The notes beneath the pieces were generated by a model. It was not told where the DNA came from and did no database searches. It saw only the letters and a program-made list of their open reading frames with translations. This document shows positions 1-5,198 of a stretch of DNA of 7,838 nt, piece after piece. A program made the translations under genes and the position numbers. Where the stretch lies: positions 1-7,838 of the forward strand of contig CACXGH010000010.1 in NCBI GenBank assembly GCA_902767175.1, in the 5' to 3' direction. Each line of letters begins with the position of its first letter. The first letter of the stretch is position 1. The stretch comes from an uncultured Ruminococcus sp. (GTDB lineage: Bacteria; Bacillota; Clostridia; Oscillospirales; Acutalibacteraceae).

Positions 1-933
1 ACAAAGACTCTCTTCGGAAAGAAAAAGCTTGAGGTTGAAGTAACACCTCTTGATCAGGATCCCGATACATGGACCTGCCCCAACTGCGGAAAGATCATGC
101 CGAACTATGTCGGCACCTGCGGCTGCGGTGAGCCTAAGCCTTTTGAGTTTGAGCCGCCTATGCCTGCCGGTGAGCCTGCTGAAGAATTCGGAAACGATCC
201 TGCTTCATCACTTCCGGACATTGCACCGGGGACAGAGCCGAAAAATAAAATGAGCCCCGAGCAAATGGCAGAATTCAATAATGTCGCACCATCAATACAG
301 GGCTATAATCCTATGATACACAATGATACTGTTCCGACATCTCAGGCTGAGGAGTTCGGATATATTCAGAACGATAATATCACCAAGAATACAAACACAA
401 ACTATCAGTCACCTGACCTTTCATTTATCCACAATCAGGATAACGCCTTCAACAACGAGGCTACAAACAATATCAGTGACGACCACGACTTCAATACACC
501 GCTTGATCCCTTTGATTTCAGCAATGCACCGCCTGCAGCACCGATGCGTTTCAGCGATGTTTCCGATAACTCTGCAAACACAACCGCTGCTCCGCCTCAG
601 CCCATGCGCTTCAGCGATGCTCCTGCCTCTCCGATGCGCTTTGATGATCTGCCGCCCGCAGCACCTATGCGTTTCAATGACAGTAGCAACAGTCCCGCGC
701 CTGCTGTAAATAATGCATCAAAGAACACTCCCAAAAATGTTAAAGAGGAGAAAAAACGTTTATTCGGTAAAAAAGCAAAGGAAGCAGATATACTCAGAAA
801 AGCTGAAGAGGTTGTAAATAACCGCAAAGATGTTCCGAATGACGGAACATGGACCTGTCCGAACTGCGGAAAGGTCATGCCGAAATATGTCGGCACCTGC
901 GGATGCGGAGAGCCGCAGCCGTTCGAGTTCTGA
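1..933 (+). CDS. Low-complexity protein with two zinc-ribbon modules (5' partial)
   Basis: The frame is open from the first base, so the true start lies upstream; 310 residues are visible. Two zinc ribbons of the form W-T-C-P-N-C-G-K-x-M-P-x-Y-V-G-T-C-G-C-G are present, with cysteines at visible residues 26, 29, 40, 42 and 286, 289, 300, 302. Each follows a basic LFGKK segment, and the second ends the protein. Between them is about 230 residues rich in N, P, S, A and D, likely disordered, with four P-M-R-F-[SDN]-D motifs (visible residues 181-227). No membrane segment or enzymatic domain is visible. Ribbons of this sort usually bind one zinc and mediate protein or nucleic-acid contacts, but I do not recognise the family and assign no function. 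The repeated ribbon-linker pattern suggests further modules upstream. A terminator follows the TGA stop. Coding is certain; the role is unknown. Confidence 0.85.
   Translation, partial: TKTLFGKKKLEVEVTPLDQDPDTWTCPNCGKIMPNYVGTCGCGEPKPFEFEPPMPAGEPAEEFGNDPASSLPDIAPGTEPKNKMSPEQMAEFNNVAPSIQGYNPMIHNDTVPTSQAEEFGYIQNDNITKNTNTNYQSPDLSFIHNQDNAFNNEATNNISDDHDFNTPLDPFDFSNAPPAAPMRFSDVSDNSANTTAAPPQPMRFSDAPASPMRFDDLPPAAPMRFNDSSNSPAPAVNNASKNTPKNVKEEKKRLFGKKAKEADILRKAEEVVNNRKDVPNDGTWTCPNCGKVMPKYVGTCGCGEPQPFEF
61..150 (+). repeat. Zinc-ribbon direct repeat, copy 1
   Basis: A 90-bp stretch that aligns without gaps to 841-930 (offset 780 bp), differing at about 15 positions, many of them third-codon changes. It encodes the first ribbon and its P-F-E-F tail. 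This points to duplication of a module inside the gene. Confidence 0.85.
541..681 (+). repeat. Four P-M-R-F-x-D peptide repeats
   Basis: In-frame 18-bp units encoding P-M-R-F-[SDN]-D begin at 541, 601, 631 and 664, separated by Ala/Pro-rich spacers. The unit itself is strictly kept (PMRF in all four) while spacers vary, which looks like a short linear motif repeated in a disordered linker rather than random low complexity. Confidence 0.8.
841..930 (+). repeat. Zinc-ribbon direct repeat, copy 2
   Basis: Partner of 61-150. It encodes the C-terminal ribbon; the protein stops directly after its P-F-E-F tail. Confidence 0.85.
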
Positions 934-959
934 TACGCTCCTTGATAATGCTGTAAAAG

Positions 960-993
960 CCGATCGAAGGTTATATCCTTCGGTCGGTTTTTT
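960..993 (+). terminator. Rho-independent terminator of the zinc-ribbon gene
   Basis: An 11-bp stem, CCGATCGAAGG (960-970) with CCTTCGGTCGG (977-987), has one G-T wobble and a 6-nt loop. It is followed by six T (988-993) and preceded by AAAA. It lies 26 bp after the stop codon. Confidence 0.9.
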
Positions 994-1266
994 ACATAAG
1001 GGAAGTCCATGCACAGTCATTAATACTATTATTATTTACAAAGCATACACTTTTAAGAATGATTTGTCTGCTGCGAAGACTATAAATACGGAAAGCCTCT
1101 CCCCGTATCATGCAAATATTCTGTGCGCCTCCGGCGCTGAAAGATGTATTTTATACTACAACAGTATAATCGGATGTTCCACATACGTTTTGCATTGACT
1201 GTATATTCAGTCAGTATTTTTACAATAATCTATCAGAAAACAAAAAACAAAAGGAAGGTGTTATTA
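994..1266. other. Intergenic region upstream of the reductase gene
   Basis: No convincing gene is seen on either strand. It holds the 19-bp dyad at 1151-1169 (listed separately), a small 6-bp inverted repeat TGACTG/CAGTCA at 1196-1213, and a GCGCC-tcc-GGCGC hairpin at 1125-1137 with no T-run after it. No -35/-10 pair with good spacing stands out. Confidence 0.6.
1151..1170 (+). promoter_or_regulatory. Candidate operator dyad overlapping a TATAAT box
   Basis: A perfect inverted repeat TTATACT (1151-1157), 5-nt spacer, AGTATAA (1163-1169) overlaps a TATAAT at 1165-1170. It lies about 100 bp upstream of the reductase start. The geometry (7-5-7) differs from the PerR box (7-1-7). No good -35 sits 17 bp upstream, which would suit an activator-dependent promoter. 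Operator function is inferred from symmetry only. Confidence 0.4.
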
Positions 1267-2127
1267 TTGAAAAAGGCAATTATTATAGGCTCAGGACCTG
1301 CAGGTATTTCTGCCGCACTCTATTTACAGAGAAGCGGAAAGGTTGAAGTAACGGTAATATCAAGCGGTGCAGGTGCTCTTGAAAAGGCTGAAAAAATAGA
1401 AAACTATTACGGCTTTGCAGAGCCTCTCACAGGAAAACAGCTTTATGAAAACGGAATAAAGGGTGCTCAGAGACTTGGTGTAAAAATTATCGAAGAAGAA
1501 GTCGTAGACCTTACGTTCGACATGGATATGAAACCCGTTGTCGGTACGGATAAGGGCGAGTATCATGCAGATGCGGTGCTTATTGCAACGGGTGCATCAC
1601 GAAAGACACTTAAAATAAAGGGAATTCAGGAGCATGAAGGCAAGGGCGTAAGCTACTGTGCCGTATGCGATGCGTTTTTCTACAGAAACAAAAAGGTATG
1701 CGTCATTGGCAGCGGAGAATACGCACTTCATGAAGCACAGGTGCTTGCACAGACCTCAGAAAGTGTTACAATACTTACAAACGGAAACAAGCTGACAGCC
1801 GATGTACCTGCAAATATTAGTGTAATAGAAAAAAAGCTTGTTTCGGTAGACGGTGAAAATACGGTAGAGAGCGTTACCTTTGATGACGGTGAAAGCCAGC
1901 CGTTCAGCGGAGTTTTTATTGCACTCGGAGTAGCAGGCAGCAGTGAGCTTGCCCGTAAGGTAGGTGCCGAAACCGAGAACGGCAGAATAAAGGTAAATGA
2001 GAAAATGGAAACAAGCATTCCCGGACTCTATGCAGCAGGCGACTGTACAGGCGGAACTCTGCAGGTTTTCAAGGCTGTTTATGAGGGCAGCACAGCGGCA
2101 CTTGCTATGCTGAAAAATTTTCAGTAA
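1267..2127 (+). CDS. Thioredoxin reductase-like flavoprotein, probably not NADPH-dependent
   Basis: 286 residues; classical thioredoxin reductases have about 310-320. The TTG start at 1267 is chosen because AAGGAAGG (1251-1258) lies 8 nt upstream and the protein then begins directly with the FAD-binding strand; the in-frame ATG at 1144 would add about 41 unrelated residues and has no Shine-Dalgarno. Seen: FAD motif G-S-G-P-A-G (8-13), IATGAS, redox pair C131-A-V-C134-D, and C-terminal FAD motif A-A-G-D-C-T-G-G (around 256-262). The second nucleotide-binding motif is altered to G-S-G-E-Y-A-L-H-E (148-156), and the HRRxxxR segment that grips the NADPH phosphate is replaced by T-N-G-N-K-L-T (171-177), with the following helix missing. 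The usual RQ near the C-terminus is LQ. Family knowledge: clostridial ferredoxin-linked flavin thioredoxin reductases lack these same motifs. I infer a cytoplasmic disulfide reductase fed by ferredoxin or another non-NADPH donor. It appears to be a single-gene unit. Confidence 0.85.
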   Translation: MKKAIIIGSGPAGISAALYLQRSGKVEVTVISSGAGALEKAEKIENYYGFAEPLTGKQLYENGIKGAQRLGVKIIEEEVVDLTFDMDMKPVVGTDKGEYHADAVLIATGASRKTLKIKGIQEHEGKGVSYCAVCDAFFYRNKKVCVIGSGEYALHEAQVLAQTSESVTILTNGNKLTADVPANISVIEKKLVSVDGENTVESVTFDDGESQPFSGVFIALGVAGSSELARKVGAETENGRIKVNEKMETSIPGLYAAGDCTGGTLQVFKAVYEGSTAALAMLKNFQ

Positions 2128-2327
2128 ACGACAGTATTCAATGAAGTGTTTTATGTATGTTCTCCATTGAAACATCTGATACTCCCCAAGAATATAGCAA
2201 ATCAGGCTTCAGCGTAAAACCGGACGCATATTTCTGATAATTGTTTTCAGGGCTGCCGCACGAATATAAAAGACCTCTGTGTGACAGCCCATTTCGTTGC
2301 AATACATTTCTGATATTTATGTAATGC
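2128..2327. other. Intergenic spacer between reductase and folT promoter
   Basis: No gene is supported. There is a 7-bp inverted repeat TTCAATG/CATTGAA (2137-2143, 2165-2171) and a GGGCTG/CAGCCC pair (2250-2255, 2285-2290). Neither has a T-run, so no clear terminator for the reductase gene is seen. Confidence 0.5.
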
Positions 2328-2356
2328 TTGACAAACGAAGGTTATAGTGATATATT
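2328..2356 (+). promoter_or_regulatory. Promoter of the riboswitch-folT transcript
   Basis: A perfect -35 TTGACA (2328-2333) is followed by a 17-bp spacer and TATATT (2351-2356). Transcription would begin near 2362, exactly where the riboswitch P1 helix starts. Confidence 0.88.
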
Positions 2357-2362
2357 GAGTGT

Positions 2363-2477
2363 GCAGAGTAAGCTTGTGTGCGTTGTACCGTGAAATGCGG
2401 TACATAGTGTCATGCGAACGGGGAGTTGTCGCATGAACGAAAAGAGTACTTGCGATACACAGGCTGCATCCCGCTGT
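2363..2477 (+). promoter_or_regulatory. THF (tetrahydrofolate) riboswitch aptamer
   Basis: The order of conserved elements matches the THF riboswitch found upstream of folT/folE in Firmicutes: P1 GCAG (2363-2366) with CTGT (2474-2477), then AGTA, P2 GCTTGTGT (2372-2379) with ACACAGGC (2457-2464), GCGTT (2380-2384), P3 TCATGCG (2410-2416) with CGCATGA (2430-2436), ACGAA (2437-2441), and TGCATCC just before P1 closes. The P3 loop GGGA (2421-2424) can pair with TCCC (2469-2472), the expected pseudoknot. Between GCGTT and P3 there is an extra hairpin, GTACCG (2385-2390) with CGGTAC (2398-2403), absent from the compact form I remember. The aptamer sits directly upstream of a folate S-component gene, which fits the ligand. 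Confidence 0.9.
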
Positions 2478-2547
2478 AAATAATAATATCAAGCTTGTAA
2501 AACTTCTTATTATTGCAGCGCAATCTGTAAAATAAGGAGGTTTTTTT
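2472..2547 (+). promoter_or_regulatory. Riboswitch expression platform masking the folT Shine-Dalgarno
   Basis: Two mutually exclusive hairpins can be drawn. Hairpin A: CGCTG (2472-2476) plus AATAATAA (2479-2486) with TTATTATT (2507-2514) plus CAGCG (2516-2520). It uses the 3' strand of aptamer P1 and leaves the Shine-Dalgarno free. Hairpin B: 2500-2511 with 2531-2542, 11 of 12 positions paired including one G-T. It buries AGGAGG (2535-2540), whose start codon is 7 nt later. Folate binding would stabilise P1, block A and favour B, shutting off translation. No terminator hairpin with a T-run precedes the gene, so control is probably translational. This is inferred from base pairing. Confidence 0.75.
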
Positions 2548-3150
2548 ATGCAGGAAAATACAAAAAGAAGCAATATCCGCAAAACCACGATCGTGCTTAC
2601 GACCTTTGCAGTACTTATGGCTGCTGAGGTCGTACTCAATATTTTAGAGATACATACAGGTACCATAAAGATCAACCTGTCATTTATCCCTGTTATTATT
2701 GCGGCATATCTCTACGGAGCTTTCGGAGGAATAGCCGTTTACGGTCTCGGCGACATTCTCGGGTGCATAGTGCATCCCGTAGGAGCATGGTATCCGCCTA
2801 TAACCATTACATACGCACTGATAGGCGGAATTTACGGACTTCTGCTCAGGAACAGCAAAAGCATATTCAAAACAGTTACAGCCGTTATCATCAATCAATG
2901 GATAGTCAGTCTGTTTATCACGTCGCTGTGGATAGCCATTCTGATGTACAAGCCTGACGGAGATAATTTCATCGGCTATTACTTTATTGTAATCGGCACA
3001 ATGAGAGTACTGCCTGCCGCTATTATGACAGCAATACAGCTCATTATCATTCCCGTCACACTCAAAGCTCTCGACCGAACAGGCTTTACAAAAAAGCTCG
3101 CACCTATTCGGTGCGTGACCGCACAGGACGATTTGCGCAGTCAGAAATAG
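2548..3150 (+). CDS. folT: Folate ECF transporter S-component (FolT)
   Basis: 200 residues, starting at ATG 2548 behind AGGAGG with 7-nt spacing. It is the substrate-capture membrane subunit of an energy-coupling-factor transporter; it would work with the shared EcfA/EcfA'/EcfT module, which is not in this window, to import folate. Hydrophobic segments lie at about residues 12-34, 43-64, 86-100, 107-132, 142-154 and 156-172. The stretch G-D-I-L-G-x-I-V-H-P-x-G-A-W-Y-P (68-83), followed by a TxxxALIGGIYGLLL segment, is typical of the folate-family S-components. The THF riboswitch upstream strongly supports folate over other vitamins. Oddity: the last about 17 residues (from about 184) are hydrophilic and coded by sequence resembling the adjacent tandem repeat; the final residues L-R-S-Q-K and the stop lie in repeat unit 1, so the native C-terminus was probably replaced. 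Confidence 0.9.
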   Translation: MQENTKRSNIRKTTIVLTTFAVLMAAEVVLNILEIHTGTIKINLSFIPVIIAAYLYGAFGGIAVYGLGDILGCIVHPVGAWYPPITITYALIGGIYGLLLRNSKSIFKTVTAVIINQWIVSLFITSLWIAILMYKPDGDNFIGYYFIVIGTMRVLPAAIMTAIQLIIIPVTLKALDRTGFTKKLAPIRCVTAQDDLRSQK

Positions 3151-3433
3151 TATAATCTTATTGCGTATTTTCAGGCGGTCAATAAACTGCCGCTATGCAT
3201 TTCCGGCGCCGCAAATTGAGAGCGCAGGCACTGCGCAGTCAGAAATAGTATAATCTTATTGCGTATTTTTCAGGTGCGGTCAACAAACTGCCGCTATGCA
3301 TTTCAGGCACCGCGAATCGAGAGCGCAGGCACTGCGCAGTCAGAAATAGTATAATCTTATTGCGTATTTTTCAGGCGCGGTCAACAAACTGCCGCTATGC
3401 ATTTCCGGCACCGCGAATTGAGAGCGCAGGCAC
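3134..3433. repeat. Three tandem repeats of about 100 bp
   Basis: Units are 3134-3231 (98 bp), 3232-3332 (101 bp) and 3333-3433 (101 bp), with a leftover TGCGC at 3434-3438. All share TGCGCAGTCAGAAATAGTAT at the start, a TATAAT, an AAACTGCCGCTATGCATTTC core and GAGAGCGCAGGCAC at the end. Unit junctions form the palindrome GCGCAG-gca-CTGCGC. Within units, GCGGT pairs with ACCGC about 30 nt later (CGCGGT 3376-3381 with ACCGCG 3410-3415 in unit 3). Unit 1 overlaps the end of folT. No long ORF is carried. Role unknown. Confidence 0.9.
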
Positions 3434-3462
3434 TGCGCCGGACTGCTTTATTATATTTTTAT

Positions 3463-3500
3463 GACACGGTATTCTTTCGTTAGTTTACCGTGTCTTTTTT
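3463..3500 (+). terminator. Rho-independent terminator after folT and the repeat array
   Basis: A perfect 9-bp stem, GACACGGTA (3463-3471) with TACCGTGTC (3486-3494), has a 14-nt loop and is followed by six T (3495-3500). On the minus strand the hairpin is followed by ATAAAAATA, so it should act mainly for plus-strand transcripts. Confidence 0.9.
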
Positions 3501-3521
3501 ATTGCACATTATGGGCTTAAA

Positions 3522-4778
3522 TTATTCATTATTCATTAATTCCATTTCCGCCATTGCATTTTTTACTTCTTCCTGCGTTTCGGGCTTATCAAGAAATTCA
3601 TATGAATACAGCATAAAACCGTTTGCTCCCTTTTGTCTCAGACTGCTTATCTGTTCGCTTATGTTATTGCTGCTTTTCAGCCATGTGCCGCTGTCAGCAT
3701 CTGTACCGGCTTTATATAAGCCAAGACCAAAGTAAAGCCTGATATCCTTGTTTTTTACGACCTGTATCCACTTGTCCGCAAGCTCGTCAAACGGAAAGAC
3801 AGGGTGTTCATTTGTTACATACAGCTGCGGACATATATAATCGGCATAGCCTCCCGATGTACACCAGCTTATAATATCGGCTGACATCTTTTCATTGTTG
3901 TCAAAATTACACTGCGGAGAAATACCGAATACTATCCCCTTGCCTGCGCTGTGTACAGCGTCATACATTCCCGATATAAGCATATTTATATTATTTTTTC
4001 TCCATTCCTCTATTGAGAGCGGTTTATATCCATTCGCAACTGATGCCTTATATTTATCGTATGCGTTTCTGTCATAACCGGTCATTTCCTCAGGATAAAA
4101 GTAATCATCGATCTGCACACCGTCTATATCATATTTTTGCGCAAGCTCCCTTGCACCGTTTATTATCAGCTTTCTCACCTCCGGATTTGAAGGGTCATAG
4201 TAAATTCCGTCATTGTATTTAAAAAAATACCCTTCCTTATTCTTCCATTTTTCATAAGGATTATCCTCTGAAAGCTTTGGCGGAGTTTTACCTGTACTTA
4301 TCCTCAGAGGATTTATCCATGCATGAACAGCAAGCCCCCTTTTATGTGCCTGCTCCGTTATGCATTCGAGAGGGTCAAAGGAAAGCCCCTTTCCCTGCTC
4401 TCCGCTGAGAATATGAGTCCACGGAAAATATTCTGAGGGATAAATTGCGTCACCGAACGGTCTGACATGAACTATTACCGTATTCAGCTTATGGGAAACA
4501 CAATTATCAAACATTTCACTTATTTTCTTTTCAAACCCTTCCCTGTTCCTCTCTTCCTCCGATAACTGCAAAGACATAAACGGTATCCAGACCGCTCTCA
4601 TCTCTGTCTCCTTTTTTTCAGTTGTTCCGGTTGGTTCCGGCTCTGAACTGCTTCCGGTTTTTTCGGAATAGTTTTGTTCCTCACGGTTATTCTGCCGAAT
4701 GCATATAAACCATACAGTACCGCACAAAAGAGAGATCATGACAAATACAACAGCTAATCGAAGAATTATCTTTTTCAT
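3522..4778 (-). CDS. Membrane-anchored GHL10 (DUF187) glycoside-hydrolase-like protein
   Basis: 418 residues from the ATG at 4778-4776. An in-frame ATG 30 codons upstream is rejected because it would precede a clear signal sequence. Residues 1-27 are a basic start plus hydrophobic segment (signal anchor; S-L-L-C at 16-19 is a poor lipobox), then a Ser/Glu/Thr/Pro linker (about 30-58), then the catalytic-type domain (59-410). Family marks: M-R-A-V-W-I-P-F (60-67), VIVHVRPFGDAIYPSEYFPW (101-120), F-D-P-L and H-K-R-G-L-A-V-H-A-W-I-N-P-L-R (145-159), and Y-D-I-D-G-V-Q-I-D-D-Y-F-Y-P (216-229), which holds the likely acidic active-site residues. The family folds as a TIM barrel and acts outside the cell, probably on cell wall or surface glycans; the exact substrate is not known to me. 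The Shine-Dalgarno is weak (GGG about 8 nt upstream). It stands alone, convergent with folT and divergent from the DUF1294 gene. Confidence 0.88.
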   Translation of the reverse strand: MKKIILRLAVVFVMISLLCGTVWFICIRQNNREEQNYSEKTGSSSEPEPTGTTEKKETEMRAVWIPFMSLQLSEEERNREGFEKKISEMFDNCVSHKLNTVIVHVRPFGDAIYPSEYFPWTHILSGEQGKGLSFDPLECITEQAHKRGLAVHAWINPLRISTGKTPPKLSEDNPYEKWKNKEGYFFKYNDGIYYDPSNPEVRKLIINGARELAQKYDIDGVQIDDYFYPEEMTGYDRNAYDKYKASVANGYKPLSIEEWRKNNINMLISGMYDAVHSAGKGIVFGISPQCNFDNNEKMSADIISWCTSGGYADYICPQLYVTNEHPVFPFDELADKWIQVVKNKDIRLYFGLGLYKAGTDADSGTWLKSSNNISEQISSLRQKGANGFMLYSYEFLDKPETQEEVKNAMAEMELMNNE

Positions 4779-4791
4779 AATAAACCCGACC

Positions 4792-4820
4792 TTGATTTTA
4801 TTTTTACTGCAATATATAAT
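4792..4820 (+). promoter_or_regulatory. Promoter of the DUF1294-LUD-deoD operon
   Basis: TTGATT (4792-4797), 17-bp spacer, TATAAT (4815-4820), 33 bp upstream of the DUF1294 start, inside the 75-bp divergent gap. I could not pick a convincing promoter for the minus-strand gene in the same gap. Confidence 0.75.
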
Positions 4821-4853
4821 ATAACTAAGAAAATTATGACAGGGAATAATAAT

Positions 4854-5165
4854 ATGACATGGTATCATTATCTTATATTATCATACGCAGCAGTATCCAA
4901 TATCATTGCCGTGCTGATCACGATATACGACAAAAAAGCGGCAAAAACACACAAGCGGCGGATACCCGAGCGGACACTTCTTTTTACGGCAGCATTAAGC
5001 GGCTGCGTGATGATGTATATTACCATGAAAATAATACGCCATAAGACAAAGCACATGAAATTCATGATAGGAATACCTTTGATATTTCTTCTTGAAATAA
5101 TCACGGCCGCTGTCATAATTAATTTATGCAGCGATTGGAGCGTACTCAGGACTGTACTCTCATAA
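4854..5165 (+). CDS. DUF1294 family small membrane protein
   Basis: 103 residues. The ATG at 4854 is preferred over the in-frame ATG at 4836 because AGGGA (4841-4845) is 8 nt upstream of it, and the protein then starts at the first membrane segment. Three hydrophobic segments (about 5-24, 42-60, 70-91) enclose the family signature: Y-D-K-K-A-A-K (25-31), R-R-I-P-E (35-39) and R-H-K-T-K-H (62-67). This matches DUF1294 proteins, a widespread family of unknown function at the bacterial inner membrane. It is probably the first gene of an operon, with 33 bp to the next gene. No function should be inferred from the neighbours alone. Confidence 0.85.
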   Translation: MTWYHYLILSYAAVSNIIAVLITIYDKKAAKTHKRRIPERTLLFTAALSGCVMMYITMKIIRHKTKHMKFMIGIPLIFLLEIITAAVIINLCSDWSVLRTVLS

Positions 5166-5198
5166 GAGAGATAATAATATAAACAGGAGGACATTATT

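Noticed and set aside
597..1010. Minus-strand open frame over the zinc-ribbon gene
   Set aside because: It mirrors the plus-strand coding sequence and reads through the terminator; no Shine-Dalgarno or recognisable domain.
1195..1226. TTGACT...TACAAT as reductase promoter
   Set aside because: The spacer is 20 bp, too long for a standard sigma-A promoter; the TTGACT is also part of a small inverted repeat.
1144..1266. Upstream ATG extension of the reductase gene
   Set aside because: It adds 41 residues before the FAD strand without a Shine-Dalgarno; the TTG at 1267 has a good one.
2247..2675. Minus-strand open frame antisense to the riboswitch and folT start
   Set aside because: It overlaps a well-supported riboswitch and the folT start; the translation resembles no family I know.
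3151..3355. Three promoters, one per repeat unit
   Set aside because: Each TATAAT lacks a plausible -35 at 16-18 bp (AGGCAC in unit 2), so I do not annotate promoters there, only note the boxes.
3134..3438. CRISPR-like array
   Set aside because: Repeats of about 100 bp are contiguous, with no unique spacers between short repeats, and no cas gene is nearby.
4779..4868. Longer N-terminus of the GHL10-like gene
   Set aside because: It would put 30 residues before a clear signal anchor and overlap the start of the divergent DUF1294 gene.
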